Assembly (NCBI RefSeq): GCF_034058155.1 | Contig: NZ_CP139148.1 | Location: 2,232,001-2,296,000 of the forward strand | DNA from: Flavobacterium sp. KACC 22761 | GTDB lineage: Bacteria > Bacteroidota > Bacteroidia > Flavobacteriales > Flavobacteriaceae | DNA: 64,000 bases | Reading direction: 5' to 3' | Part shown: positions 30,828 to 41,728 of the stretch, one piece after another | Position numbering within the stretch: the stretch's first letter is position 1 | Layout: each line of letters starts with the position of its first letter | The notes under the pieces: generated by a model | What the model was told of the DNA's origin: nothing | What the model saw: the letters and a program-made list of their open reading frames with translations, nothing else | The model's database searches: none | Translations under genes and position numbers: made by a program

Positions 30828-30857
30828 ATCTGCCAAATTCGCGAGATCTGCGAGAGA
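30828..30857. repeat. ATCTGC word repeat at the GxxExxY 5' side
   Basis: atctgccaaattcgcgag followed by atctgcgagag. It is the inverted counterpart of 30331-30359. Confidence 0.7.
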
Positions 30858-30866
30858 AAATTAGAT

Positions 30867-31643
30867 TTATTCATAAAGAAAAGAAGTCAAAGGGCTAGAA
30901 GCAGAGGCAAAGCTCTGTTGAGTAGCAATTCGCGCTTCAAAAGCTTTTCTTCCAGCAATTACGGCTTCTTTAAAAGCCTCAGCCATTAATTTTGGATTTC
31001 CGGCAACCGCAATTGCAGTATTTACCAAAACCGCATCGGCGCCAATTTCCATGGCTTTGGCAGCATCAGAAGGAGCGCCGATTCCAGCATCTACAATAAC
31101 AGGAACAGTACTTTGTTCGATTATGATTTCCAAGAAATCAATTGTTTTTAGGCCTTTATTACTTCCAATTGGCGAACCCAAAGGCATGACTGCCGAAGTT
31201 CCAGCGCTTTCTAAATGTTTGCACAAAACAGGATCGGCATGAATGTATGGAAGGACGATGAAACCCATTTTTGCCAATTCTTCAGTTGCTTTTAAAGTCT
31301 CAATCGGATCCGGCATTAAATATTTTGGATCAGGATGAATTTCGAGTTTTACCCAATTGGTTTCTAATGCTTCACGAGCTAGTTGTGCAGCGAAAATGGC
31401 TTCTTTGGCGTTTCGTGCTCCAGATGTATTCGGCAGTAAATTGATATTTGGATGTTTTAAATGCGATAAAATGGCATCGGTATCGGTTTCTAAATCTATT
31501 CTTTTCAGAGCTACCGTAACCAATTCACTTTCTGAAGCTAAAATCGCGCTTTCCATTTCTTGGTTTGATCCAAATTTCCCCGTTCCTAAAAACAAACGAG
31601 ATTTGAAGCTTTTATCTCCAATATTAAATAATGATGTTTGCAT
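30867..31643 (-). CDS. thiG: Thiazole synthase
   Basis: Builds the thiazole phosphate from deoxyxylulose phosphate, ThiS thiocarboxylate and dehydroglycine. In 258 residues the (beta/alpha)8 barrel shows [12 protein letters not shown], the Schiff-base Lys in [24 protein letters not shown] and the phosphate loop [26 protein letters not shown] (quoted as [10 protein letters not shown]). The start overlaps the end of thiE by 20 bases, consistent with coupling. Confidence 0.96.
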   Translation of the reverse strand: MQTSLFNIGDKSFKSRLFLGTGKFGSNQEMESAILASESELVTVALKRIDLETDTDAILSHLKHPNINLLPNTSGARNAKEAIFAAQLAREALETNWVKLEIHPDPKYLMPDPIETLKATEELAKMGFIVLPYIHADPVLCKHLESAGTSAVMPLGSPIGSNKGLKTIDFLEIIIEQSTVPVIVDAGIGAPSDAAKAMEIGADAVLVNTAIAVAGNPKLMAEAFKEAVIAGRKAFEARIATQQSFASASSPLTSFLYE

Positions 31644-32262
31644 ATAATTTTTCGTTTAATTGATGAATTAATATTTTCTTTTCCAAACTTTCTGTGATGA
31701 TTCCAGAAACGGCAATTCCATGAATTCCTGTTTCCATTAACGGACTTACATCTCTCAATGTAATGCCTCCAATGGCATAAACAGGAATTTCAATTTTATT
31801 TTTTTTAATTTTCTGAAGAATATCAAAATAGCCTGACAATCCTAAAATCGGACTTAATTTTTCTTTTGTGGCAGTAAAACGAAAAGGCCCTAAACCAATA
31901 TAATTACAGCCATTTTTGACATGATTTTCAATGTCTTCAAAAGTATTAGCAGTTCCTCCAATCACTTTCGAAGTTCCCAAAAGCATTCTCGCGTCCTTAA
32001 TTTTGGCATCAGTTAAACCCAAATGAACGCCGTCAGCATCTATTTCTTTAGTAAGATGCAAATCGTCGTTTACAATAAAATTGGCTGTGTACTTTTCACA
32101 TAAAGGTTTTACCGCTTCCGCTAAAGTGAAAGCATCTTTTTGTGTTTGGTTTTTAAAACGCATTTGAACCCAATTGCATCCTGCGTCAAGCGCTTGATGA
32201 ATATTGTGCAATTGTTTTTCGATAGTTTCGCCCTGCGAGATATATTGAAGTTTGCTATACAT
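31624..32262 (-). CDS. thiE: Thiamine phosphate synthase
   Basis: Couples hydroxymethylpyrimidine diphosphate with thiazole phosphate. The 212 residues have the catalytic landmarks [17 protein letters not shown] (metal-binding Asp pair), [17 protein letters not shown] and AIGGI. These distinguish it as the true synthase of the two ThiE-family proteins in the operon. It overlaps thiD by 8 bases and thiG by 20. Confidence 0.95.
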   Translation of the reverse strand: MYSKLQYISQGETIEKQLHNIHQALDAGCNWVQMRFKNQTQKDAFTLAEAVKPLCEKYTANFIVNDDLHLTKEIDADGVHLGLTDAKIKDARMLLGTSKVIGGTANTFEDIENHVKNGCNYIGLGPFRFTATKEKLSPILGLSGYFDILQKIKKNKIEIPVYAIGGITLRDVSPLMETGIHGIAVSGIITESLEKKILIHQLNEKLYANIII

Positions 32263-32995
32263 AGTGATATCCGATTAAGGTTGATGTTGAACTCAGGTAT
32301 TTTTCGATATAGGTTTTGGCGTTTTTACAAGCCATTTCTAAAGTCTGATTTAAAGCTAAATTTGAAGCAATTGAAGATGAAAGCACACAACCTGAGCCAT
32401 GTTTTTCATAGTATTTTTTTTCTGAAGGAAGCAATTCTACGATTTCATCTTTTAGAAATAACCGATCTGTTCCTAAAGCCTTTTCGTTGTGCCCGCCTTT
32501 CAATAAAATGTTTGTTGAAAATTCATTTTCTTTAAAAGTAAAATCAGGAAACAGAATTTTGATTTCATGATAATTGGGAGTTATTAAATCAATTTTGGAC
32601 AGAATTTTGTCTAAGGCCAAATGATCTTCAATTTTCATAAATTCAAATTCGGTAGTTGATTTTAAGACGGGATCCCAGACAATTTTTGTCGAAGGAGATA
32701 AAAGTTTTATAGTTGAAAGAATTCGGTTTAAATAATGAAGAGTTGGAACAATCCCAATTTTTACAACACTAATTTTATAACTTAAAAATAATGTTTCAAT
32801 AGAGCGAATCACAAAACTTAAATTAGTCCATTGAATTTCATAAAATTTATTTTCAGTCTGAATAGTATTTGCTGTTGAAATGGCAAAACCCACGACTTTA
32901 TGCTGTTCAAAGGTTTTGATATCAGCCAAAATTCCGGCGCCGCCCGACGGATCTAAACCTGCTATTGTAAGTACGAATGGACGATTTTCTGACAT
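32255..32995 (-). CDS. thiD: Hydroxymethylpyrimidine/phosphomethylpyrimidine kinase
   Basis: Phosphorylates the pyrimidine half of thiamine. The 246-residue ribokinase-fold protein carries VLTIAGLDPSGGAGILADIKTF, VVWDPVLKST-like IVWDPVLKST, LITPNYHE, LLKGGH and the anion hole/catalytic KHGSGCVLSSSIASNLA (given in part). It is somewhat shorter and more divergent than typical ThiD, but all motifs are kept. Overlaps the TenI-like gene by 34 bases and thiE by 8. Confidence 0.92.
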   Translation of the reverse strand: MSENRPFVLTIAGLDPSGGAGILADIKTFEQHKVVGFAISTANTIQTENKFYEIQWTNLSFVIRSIETLFLSYKISVVKIGIVPTLHYLNRILSTIKLLSPSTKIVWDPVLKSTTEFEFMKIEDHLALDKILSKIDLITPNYHEIKILFPDFTFKENEFSTNILLKGGHNEKALGTDRLFLKDEIVELLPSEKKYYEKHGSGCVLSSSIASNLALNQTLEMACKNAKTYIEKYLSSTSTLIGYHYV

Positions 32996-33561
32996 AATTT
33001 AAATTGTTTTAATGGATTTTTACTATTCCAAATAGTTCCTAAAAGAGCGACATCATCAAAGCTATTTTCAAGTGCTTTTTGAATATTTTCTGATTCAATT
33101 CCGCCTAAAGCAATCACTTTTGTGTTATAATTTGTTCTTGATTTTAATGATTCAAAAAGATCCATTTCTGGAAAATAATTCTCTTTAGAGATGCTTTTGA
33201 AAACTGGACTTAGAAAGGCATAATCAAAATTTTCGAGAGAATTAAAATCTTCAATTGAATGTGTTGATGTTGATTTATACAGACAAGGTCTTGAAAACTT
33301 TGAAGGAAAATCATTCAGACTTTTTCTTTCTTTTTCGGAAAAATGAAGTCGGTTAATTCCAAAATCATCTGCCAAATAATGATGATTATGCAAGACAATT
33401 CGGTCCCGAAATTCCAATTTTAGCTGATGAATAAATTGCGCCATTTCCAACTCCGAAAAATCAGGTTTCCGAATATGAAGCAAAGACAATCCTTCCTCCA
33501 GTAAAGAATGAAGAATTTGAATTTCATCTTCGATAAAAGAAGGATTTGTAATTACAATCAT
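32962..33561 (-). CDS. tenI: TenI-like ThiE-family protein
   Basis: This 199-residue barrel is the second ThiE-family member of the operon. It keeps LLHIRKPDFSE, GVRLHFSEKE-like NRLHFSEKE, LSPVF and ALGGI, but the metal-binding ND(D) of thiamine phosphate synthase is NHH (VLHNHHYLADDF). This pattern fits TenI, the thiazole tautomerase that hastens aromatisation of the ThiG product. The gene symbol is an inference from these residues and position. Confidence 0.75.
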   Translation of the reverse strand: MIVITNPSFIEDEIQILHSLLEEGLSLLHIRKPDFSELEMAQFIHQLKLEFRDRIVLHNHHYLADDFGINRLHFSEKERKSLNDFPSKFSRPCLYKSTSTHSIEDFNSLENFDYAFLSPVFKSISKENYFPEMDLFESLKSRTNYNTKVIALGGIESENIQKALENSFDDVALLGTIWNSKNPLKQFKLCQKIVHSYLQ

Positions 33562-33563
33562 TT

Positions 33564-33675
33564 CAAAAAAGTATTAAGTATTAAGATGAAAGTATTAAGA
33601 TGAAAGTATTAAGATGAAAGTATTAAGAGTTTAGTGGTGAAAATCTTAATACTTAATACTTTCATCTTAATACAT
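33564..33675. repeat. Tandem/inverted AAGTATTAAGATGA word cassette between thiC and tenI-like gene
   Basis: A 14-base word, aagtattaagatga, repeats about four times from 33570, followed by complementary words (tcttaatacttaatac, tcatcttaatac). The same words occur at 16184-16258. The RNA could fold into a long hairpin within the operon. Confidence 0.88.
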
Positions 33676-33678
33676 TTC

Positions 33679-35610
<1,932 letters not shown>

Positions 35611-35817
35611 CTAACCTCCTTGTGTAGCAGAAATAATCAAGATTTCGTCGGTTTCTTGTACGAAGAATTCGTTCCATTTGAGTTTTGGAACAACAGTATT
35701 ATTGACAGCAACGGCGATTCCGTTTTGTTTGTGCGGAATTTCGAGATCGAGCAATGATTGAACGCTTAGCGATTCAGCATTGAATTTTTTGGTTTGTTGA
35801 TTGATTTTTAGTTCCAT
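35611..35817 (-). CDS. thiS: Sulphur carrier protein ThiS
   Basis: The 68 residues form the ubiquitin-like carrier ending in the required Gly-Gly (ISATQGG). The C-terminal Gly is adenylated by ThiF, converted to thiocarboxylate and donates sulphur to ThiG. It is the first gene of the operon, about 80 bases from the riboswitch, with aagga just before its ATG. Confidence 0.93.
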   Translation of the reverse strand: MELKINQQTKKFNAESLSVQSLLDLEIPHKQNGIAVAVNNTVVPKLKWNEFFVQETDEILIISATQGG

Positions 35818-35896
35818 TCCTTAAAGTTTAGTGTATAGATACACGTTAGGAATGGCTACGATAACGCATAGAAATGCGTTTAAGAAGTCATCTTAC

Positions 35897-35988
35897 TTTT
35901 CCCTACGCTAGTATGAACTAGATCAGGTTCAGAGGGTAAAATCTCAGCCTGCGCGATGCAGACACCCCTAAAGTGTGAAGCAAATATA
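35897..35988 (-). promoter_or_regulatory. Promoter and TPP riboswitch of the thiamine operon
   Basis: On the minus strand TATATTTG (plus 35981-35988) is followed by the TPP aptamer from about 35974 down to 35897: aggggtgtctgc, ggctgagat, taccc, gaacctgatc, and the closing gcgtagggaa. All THI-box blocks are in order. Downstream, two hairpins (aacgcat/atgcgtt and gtgta/tacac) between the aptamer and thiS may form the expression platform. Excess thiamine pyrophosphate should shut the operon. Confidence 0.95.
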
Positions 35989-35999
35989 TGTAATTTTTG

Positions 36000-36088
36000 T
36001 TTAAAAGTTTCAAGTTTCAGTTTCAAGTTGTATGCAAGAAGTTTTTTTGGTTCTATTTCGATTGTAATTTAACCTGAAACCTGAAACA
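36000..36088. repeat. TTTCAAGTTTC/GAAACCTGAAAC word cassette
   Basis: gtttcaagtttcagtttcaag on the left is answered by cctgaaacctgaaac on the right, in the space between the riboswitch and tag. The related words gtttcatg and catgaaac occur at 4668-4715. Confidence 0.7.
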
Positions 36089-36095
36089 AAAGAAA

Positions 36096-36665
36096 CTATC
36101 TAGTTCTCGTCCAGCAATCTTCCGTATGATCATTGACCATTCCAGTGGCTTGCATGTGTGCGTAAATAACGGTTGAACCGACAAATTTAAAACCGCGTTT
36201 TTTTAAATCTTTGCTGATTTCATCTGAAAGTGGAGTAGTAGCGGGAGCATCTTTTGAATTTTTCAGATTGTTTACAATTGGTTTTCCATCTGTATATTTC
36301 CAAATATAATCGGAGAAAGTTCCAAATTCTTCCTGAACTTTCATAAAAGCTTGAGCATTGGAAACAGCTGCTTTGATTTTTAATTTATTTCGGATAATTC
36401 CGGTATTCTGCATTAATTCTTCGATTTTGTCTTCAGAATAATGCGCTATTTTTTTATAATCGAAATAATCAAAAGCGGCTCTGAAATTTTCCCTTTTGTT
36501 CAAAATCGTAATCCAGCTTAATCCAGCCTGAAAAGTTTCCAAAATTAAAAATTCAAATAAAGTAGGATCGTCATAAACAGGAACACCCCATTCTTCATCA
36601 TGATATTTTTTGTATAAATCGCTGGAAGTACACCAGCCACATCGAATTAAATCTTCCTTTTCCAT
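36096..36665 (-). CDS. tag: DNA-3-methyladenine glycosylase I
   Basis: Base-excision enzyme that removes 3-methyladenine. The 189 residues have the zinc ligands near both ends (RCGWC and DHTEDCW), YHDEEWGVP, and the ligand pocket region FEFLILETFQAGLSWITIL. It adds to the alkylation-repair genes at 1.9-4.6 kb but lies 32 kb away. Its ATG shares one base with the stop of the lipoprotein gene. Confidence 0.95.
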   Translation of the reverse strand: MEKEDLIRCGWCTSSDLYKKYHDEEWGVPVYDDPTLFEFLILETFQAGLSWITILNKRENFRAAFDYFDYKKIAHYSEDKIEELMQNTGIIRNKLKIKAAVSNAQAFMKVQEEFGTFSDYIWKYTDGKPIVNNLKNSKDAPATTPLSDEISKDLKKRGFKFVGSTVIYAHMQATGMVNDHTEDCWTRTR

Positions 36666-37342
36666 TATCTTCCAATTTGCCAGCTATATCCTTTTACACT
36701 CGGAATATATGCTGAACGGCCCACTATTATTAAGTCGTTATAAATTTTTCTATTGTATTTAATTCCGATTGCATTGCCAGACATATACATTTTGTTGGCT
36801 TTGAATTTCACTTTCATTTTGCCGTCTTCAAGCTCTGCATCTGAAACTTTTTCGACAAGCCAGGTAGATTTCCATTTTACGGACAGCTCATTTTCGGCAG
36901 TTTTAGTGACACTTTTTACTAGTTTAACCGCTTCTTCAGGAATTTCAAAATTTTCTGTAAGCTGTTTTTGCGTCATTGTTTGGCCCATTTTACAGTTGTC
37001 CAGAATTTTTCTGATATTCACAAAATTCAGCAATTTGTCGTTTGCTTCTTTTTTGATGTCAATATTTGTGTTTTTTGGTTTGGTTTCAAGTTGCGGAACT
37101 GGAGTTATGGCAATGGCGTTTTTTACCACAAAGGCACTTTGATTCGCCGCTGTTTTTTTAGTTCCAATTTCTTTTGGAGCCTTGATATTTTTTGAAGAAA
37201 TTTTCACACCAGTTTTTACCGGCGCTGGAGTTAACATATTTACAGGCATGATTGCTTTTTTAGACGGTTTTTTTTCATTATGTCCGCAACTAAAAAAGAA
37301 ACAGGTAATGGAGAATAAAATAAACAAGCAACTATTTTTCAT
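36665..37342 (-). CDS. Hypothetical lipoprotein
   Basis: A 225-residue protein with a lipoprotein signal (LFILFSITCFFFSCGHNE, Cys about 19). A low-complexity Lys/Ala/Pro linker (about 25-100) precedes a C-terminal domain of about 120 residues (LLNFVNIRKILDNCKMGQ, then strands ending SVKGYSWQIGR). I do not recognise a family. It is translationally coupled to tag by a one-base overlap and lies 13 bases after the transporter gene, so the three form one operon. Confidence 0.75.
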   Translation of the reverse strand: MKNSCLFILFSITCFFFSCGHNEKKPSKKAIMPVNMLTPAPVKTGVKISSKNIKAPKEIGTKKTAANQSAFVVKNAIAITPVPQLETKPKNTNIDIKKEANDKLLNFVNIRKILDNCKMGQTMTQKQLTENFEIPEEAVKLVKSVTKTAENELSVKWKSTWLVEKVSDAELEDGKMKVKFKANKMYMSGNAIGIKYNRKIYNDLIIVGRSAYIPSVKGYSWQIGR

Positions 37343-37355
37343 GACTATGGCGTTT

Positions 37356-38018
37356 TTATTCCTTGTGTGGAGAATCTTCTTCCAAATATTTTTTAATCAA
37401 ATGATGTCCTGCATAAATTAAAGGAGTTAACAATATTGCAATCGACAATTTAAACGTATATCCAATCAAAGCCGACGATAAAAAGGTGTCAAAATCAATC
37501 TTTCCAGGCAACCAAAATGCAATTCCAAGAACAATAAAAGAATCAAATAATTGTGAAATTACAGTTGATCCTGTTGTTCTGAGCCAAATTTTTCTTTCGC
37601 CAGTTCGTCTTTTAAAGAACCAAAAAATCCATACATCAATTAGCTGTGATGCCATAAAAGCAATCAAACTACCAACAATAATCCACATACTCTGACCAAA
37701 AACAGCTTGAAATTGATCGTCATTTACAGGGCTTATTCCTTTTGCTGCCGGAATTATAATCGCCATAAATAAAATTAAAAAAGCATAAGCAATCAAGCAA
37801 GCCGTAATGAATGAGAGTTTTTTTACTCCTTTTTCTCCAAAATATTCATTAATCAAATCGGTTGTTAAAAAAACCACCGGCCAAGGCAAAATTCCAATAC
37901 TCATTACAAACGGACCAATTTGGATCAGCTTGCCTCCAATTAATTCAGCTACAACAGCGTTGGTTATAAATATGCCTGCTAGAATAACAAAGACAACTTC
38001 TTTTTTGGTTTTAAACAT
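37356..38018 (-). CDS. Queuosine precursor transporter (YhhQ/VUT family)
   Basis: A 220-residue inner-membrane protein with six hydrophobic helices. Family landmarks are FITNAVVAELIGGKLIQIGPF, the DLINEYFGEKGVKK segment with ILPWPVVFLTTD just before, and QLIDVWIFWFFKRRTGER. YhhQ imports queuosine precursors such as preQ0 or preQ1. TAACTTTG on the minus strand (plus 38045-38052) is its likely -7 element. I saw no preQ1 riboswitch in the leader. Confidence 0.92.
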   Translation of the reverse strand: MFKTKKEVVFVILAGIFITNAVVAELIGGKLIQIGPFVMSIGILPWPVVFLTTDLINEYFGEKGVKKLSFITACLIAYAFLILFMAIIIPAAKGISPVNDDQFQAVFGQSMWIIVGSLIAFMASQLIDVWIFWFFKRRTGERKIWLRTTGSTVISQLFDSFIVLGIAFWLPGKIDFDTFLSSALIGYTFKLSIAILLTPLIYAGHHLIKKYLEEDSPHKE

Positions 38019-38307
38019 GTGAGCTAATTAAAATCTGATTTATTCAAAGTTAATTATTTTAACTAAATTAACATTTAGCATTGATGATTATTTCTTATTC
38101 GGTTTTCCTTTTAGTTAATAATAGAACTCTTTATTTTGCTTTTCATTTAATAAATGTTTTCTGATTGCGAGCGATTGTTTGCCTGAAAAGCGAAATTCTT
38201 TTATTTGTCTCATTTTTTTAACATATTGTGATATGCTGTCGATTGGTAAATTTTAGGTATTTTTGGAGAAGAACAAGTTTCTATTATTTATAATCAAATT
38301 CACGAGA

Positions 38308-40425
38308 ATGAAAAAATTAATGTCAATTTTTATCATGAGTACAACTTTTTTTGCGGCTTCCGCACAAAGCAATTCTGATAATCCGTTGCTAAAACCATGG
38401 CCAGGGCCATACGGAGGAGTTCCTGCCTTCAATGAGTACAAAGTTTCAGACTTTAAACCAGCAATTGAATTTGCAATTCAGGAAAAATTAAATGAAGTAG
38501 ATGCTATTGCAAATAATCCAAAACCAGCTACTTTCGAAAATACAATTGTTGCTATGGAGCGCTCGGGGCAAACGATTGAAAGAATCATGACCGTTTACGG
38601 AATTTACAGATCAAATTTGAGCAGTCCTGAGTTTAGCGCTATTGACAGAGAAATGTCGCCTAAATTTTCTGAGTTTTCAGATAAAATCAATCAAAATAAA
38701 AAATTATTTACTAGAATTCAGACGGTTTATAATTCAAAAGAAAAAAGCAAGCTTACAGGTGAGCAACAACGTTTGATTTGGTTATACTATACCAATTTTG
38801 TGCGTCAAGGGGCACAGCTTAATGATGCAGACAAAGCAAAAGTTGCGGGAATAAACAAAGAACTAGCAACATTGTTTACACGTTTCAGCCAAAATTTATT
38901 AGCAGAAGAGCATAATCAATATGTTGCATTAAAAACAGAAAGTGATTTTGCTGGTTTGCCAACTGAAGTTAAAAATGCGGCTATTGCTGAAGCAAAAGAG
39001 AGAAAATTAGATGTTATGGGATGTGTTGCAAATACACGTTCTTCAATTGAGCCATTTTTGACCTTTTCAACTCGCAGAGATTTAAGAGAAAAAGCATTTG
39101 ATATTTTTGTTAAACGTGGCGATAACGGAAACGAAAATGACAACAATGCAACATTGGTTTCTATTTTGCAATTACGTACACAAAAGGCAAAATTATTGGG
39201 TTACCCAACATTTGCTGACTGGAGTTTGTCTAACAAAATGGCAAAAGATCCTAAAAAGACTTTGGCTTTAATGGAATCAGTTTGGGAACCTGCGGTTGAG
39301 CAAGTTCATAAAGATGTTGCCGAAATGCAAAAAATAGTTGATGCTGAAGGAGGAAATTTCAAAATTCAGCCATGGGATTACCGTTTTTATGCTGAAAAAG
39401 TTAGAAAAGCAAAATACGATTTAGATCAAAATGAAGTTAAGCCTTATCTTCAATTAGAAAAACTGCGTGAAGGAATGTTTTGGGTTGCTGGCGAATTGTT
39501 CAATTTTAACTTCAAACAAATTACAAATGTTCCGGTTTATCATCCAGATGTACGTGTTTGGGAAGTAAGCAACAAAGTAACTGGAAAGGTGGTTGGTTTA
39601 TGGTATTTTGATCCTTACGCACGTGCAGGAAAACGCTCTGGCGCTTGGATGAATGCTTACCGTAACCAAGAAAAATTAGACGGAAATGTGCTTACAATTG
39701 TGTCTAACAACTGTAATTTTGTGAAAGGTGCGCCAGGTGAGCCAATTTTGATTTCTTGGGAAGATGCTTCGACTTTATTCCATGAATTTGGACATGCGCT
39801 TCACGGATTATGTTCAAATGTAACATACCCAAGTTTAGCAGGAACTTCTGTGGCAAGAGATTATGTTGAATTCCCTTCTCAATTATTAGAGCACTGGTTA
39901 GCAACTCCAGAAGTATTGAACAAATTTGCTTTGCATTACAAAACAAATCAGCCAATGCCTCAGGCTTTAGTAGACAGAATTGAAAAAGCAGCAAACTTTG
40001 GAGAAGGTTTCTCTACTGTTGAAACAATTTCAAGCTCTTTAGTAGATATGAAACTGCATTTAGCTACTGAGCCGATTGATCCTCATAAATTTGAAAAAGA
40101 AACATTAGATGCGTTGCACATGCCGTCTGAAATTGTAATGCGTCACCGTATTCCACAATTTGGGCACATTTTTTCAAGCGATGGATATGCGGCAGGATAT
40201 TACAGTTATTTATGGGCAGATGTTATCAATGCTGATGCATGGGAAGCTTTCCTAGAAGGAAAAGGTGCCTATGATAAAGCTGTTGCAAAAAGACTTTACG
40301 ATACTGTATTTAGTGTAGGAAACACTATCGATCAGGAAAAAGCTTATGAGAATTTCAGAGGAAGAGCTCCAAAATCTGATGCGTTGATGCGCGCCAGAAA
40401 CTTCCCAATTAAAGATAAAAAATAA
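38308..40425 (+). CDS. dcp: M3 family metallopeptidase (peptidyl-dipeptidase Dcp)
   Basis: A 705-residue zinc peptidase with a signal peptide (KKLMSIFIMSTTFFAASAQS). The zinc site is HEFGHALHG, with downstream Glu in the PSQLLEHW region and a substrate-binding HRIPQFGHIFSSDGYAAGYYSYLWADV segment (given in part). Dcp enzymes release C-terminal dipeptides; the signal peptide places this one in the periplasm. An upstream in-frame ATG at 38263 coincides with TATTTTTG (38258-38265), so the start at 38308 is used. Confidence 0.94.
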   Translation: MKKLMSIFIMSTTFFAASAQSNSDNPLLKPWPGPYGGVPAFNEYKVSDFKPAIEFAIQEKLNEVDAIANNPKPATFENTIVAMERSGQTIERIMTVYGIYRSNLSSPEFSAIDREMSPKFSEFSDKINQNKKLFTRIQTVYNSKEKSKLTGEQQRLIWLYYTNFVRQGAQLNDADKAKVAGINKELATLFTRFSQNLLAEEHNQYVALKTESDFAGLPTEVKNAAIAEAKERKLDVMGCVANTRSSIEPFLTFSTRRDLREKAFDIFVKRGDNGNENDNNATLVSILQLRTQKAKLLGYPTFADWSLSNKMAKDPKKTLALMESVWEPAVEQVHKDVAEMQKIVDAEGGNFKIQPWDYRFYAEKVRKAKYDLDQNEVKPYLQLEKLREGMFWVAGELFNFNFKQITNVPVYHPDVRVWEVSNKVTGKVVGLWYFDPYARAGKRSGAWMNAYRNQEKLDGNVLTIVSNNCNFVKGAPGEPILISWEDASTLFHEFGHALHGLCSNVTYPSLAGTSVARDYVEFPSQLLEHWLATPEVLNKFALHYKTNQPMPQALVDRIEKAANFGEGFSTVETISSSLVDMKLHLATEPIDPHKFEKETLDALHMPSEIVMRHRIPQFGHIFSSDGYAAGYYSYLWADVINADAWEAFLEGKGAYDKAVAKRLYDTVFSVGNTIDQEKAYENFRGRAPKSDALMRARNFPIKDKK

Positions 40426-40449
40426 TAAGATGAAAATCTGATTAAAGTT

Positions 40450-40478
40450 CCCGAATAATTATTTATTCGGGGATTTTT
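40450..40478 (+). terminator. Terminator after dcp
   Basis: cccgaataa (40450-40458) pairs with ttattcggg (40463-40471), followed by gattttta. Further small hairpins follow at 40513-40526 (gttcc-gaaa-ggaac) and 40543-40558 (ctggact/agtccag). Confidence 0.8.
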
Positions 40479-40573
40479 ATTGAATTGTATTTAAAGCCCA
40501 AGGCTTTTAGTAGTTCCGAAAGGAACAAATTATATTGTAGAGCTGGACTTTAGTCCAGTTTAAATGGGATAAA

Positions 40574-40605
40574 AAAAGCCCTGAATCGTAAGATTCAGGG
40601 CTTTT
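40574..40605 (-). terminator. Terminator after tsf
   Basis: aaaagccctgaatc (40574-40587) pairs with 40592-40605, loop gtaa. The T tract is on the minus-strand transcript of the ribosomal operon. Confidence 0.88.
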
Positions 40606-40625
40606 AATATTTGAAATAATAAATA

Positions 40626-41588
40626 TTAACCTAAAGTAACTCTTTTGAAACCAGTGATTTCAACATTGAATCCTTTAACATAATCACCAACTTTTTTACT
40701 GTCATCTTTGATGAAGTTTTGATCTAAAAGAGCTTTCTCTTGATCTAAAGAAGTGTTGTCAGAAATGAAACGTTGAACTTTTCCTGGAAGGATTTTGTCC
40801 CAGATTTGCTCTGGTTTACCTTCAGCTTTTAATTCAGCTTTAGCATCTTCTTCAGCTTGTTTGATAACTTCAGGAGTTAATTGAGAGAAAGAGATGTATT
40901 TAGGAACATTTTTCAAAGTTTTTCCTAAACGTTTTGCTTCTTCATTGTCTTTTTCGATCACAGCAATACGAGCAGCAAGTTCAGATTCAACGAAAGCAGG
41001 ATCAAAATCTTTGTAAGATAAAGTATCAGCTCCCATAGAAGCAACTTGCATAGAGATGTCTTTTGTTAAAGCTTCAGCGTTTGCAACTGGAGCAGAAATT
41101 GCAGTTAAAGCAGCAATTTTATTAACGTGAACATAAGATCCAACGTAAGCACCTTCTAAAATTTCGAAACCACCGATTTCGATTTTTTCACCGATAACAC
41201 CAGTTTGCTCGATTAATTTCTCAGCAACAGTGATTCCGTTGAAATCAGAAGCTAATAATTCTTCTTTAGTAGAGAAGTTGATTGCTCTTTCTACTAAATC
41301 TTTAGCTAAAGCAACGAAAGCTTCATTTTTACCTACGAAGTCAGTTTCACAGTTTAAAGTGATGATAGCTCCTTTAGTGTTGTCAGCATTGATAAAAGAA
41401 ACAGCAGCTCCTTCAGCAGACTCACGGTCAGAACGGTTAGCAGCAACTTTTTGTCCTTTTTCTCTAAGGATTTGGATTGCTTTATCGAAATCTCCTTCAG
41501 CTTCAACTAAAGCTTTTTTACAGTCCATCATTCCGGCACCTGTAGATTGTCTTAATTTATTTACGTCTGCAGCAGTAATTGTTGACAT
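40626..41588 (-). CDS. tsf: Elongation factor Ts
   Basis: Nucleotide exchange factor for EF-Tu. The 320-residue form typical of Bacteroidota has the UBA-like N-terminus (AADVNKLRQSTGAGMMDCKKAL), the TDFVGKNEAF core motif and a long second dimerisation domain. The frame opens 18 codons earlier (41642), but MSTITAADVNKL at 41588 matches EF-Ts N termini. Last gene of the rplM-rpsI-rpsB-tsf operon. Confidence 0.97.
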   Translation of the reverse strand: MSTITAADVNKLRQSTGAGMMDCKKALVEAEGDFDKAIQILREKGQKVAANRSDRESAEGAAVSFINADNTKGAIITLNCETDFVGKNEAFVALAKDLVERAINFSTKEELLASDFNGITVAEKLIEQTGVIGEKIEIGGFEILEGAYVGSYVHVNKIAALTAISAPVANAEALTKDISMQVASMGADTLSYKDFDPAFVESELAARIAVIEKDNEEAKRLGKTLKNVPKYISFSQLTPEVIKQAEEDAKAELKAEGKPEQIWDKILPGKVQRFISDNTSLDQEKALLDQNFIKDDSKKVGDYVKGFNVEITGFKRVTLG

Positions 41589-41606
41589 AATATTTTGAAT
41601 TTTTAA

Positions 41607-41728
41607 TGTTAAAAGTAAAAAATTCCATCTTTTAAATCCCAAACTCCAATTTTAATAAATTATCAACATAACGTTTTTAATTTTGTATTTGGAATTTGGA
41701 ATTTAAAATTTGGAATTTAAAATTTGAT
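41607..41728. repeat. TTGGAATTT word cassette between rpsB and tsf
   Basis: attcca and aactcca words on the left are answered by ggaatttggaattt and ggaatttaaaattt on the right. Both genes are transcribed through it on the minus strand. Confidence 0.7.

Noticed and set aside
38019..38262. preQ1 riboswitch in front of the queuosine-precursor transporter
   Set aside because: The leader lacks the compact preQ1 aptamer pattern; it is plain AT-rich sequence with a promoter element.
40441..40612. A small RNA gene made of the serial hairpins after dcp
   Set aside because: The hairpins are explained as the dcp and tsf terminators with repeat palindromes between; no promoter element was found in front.
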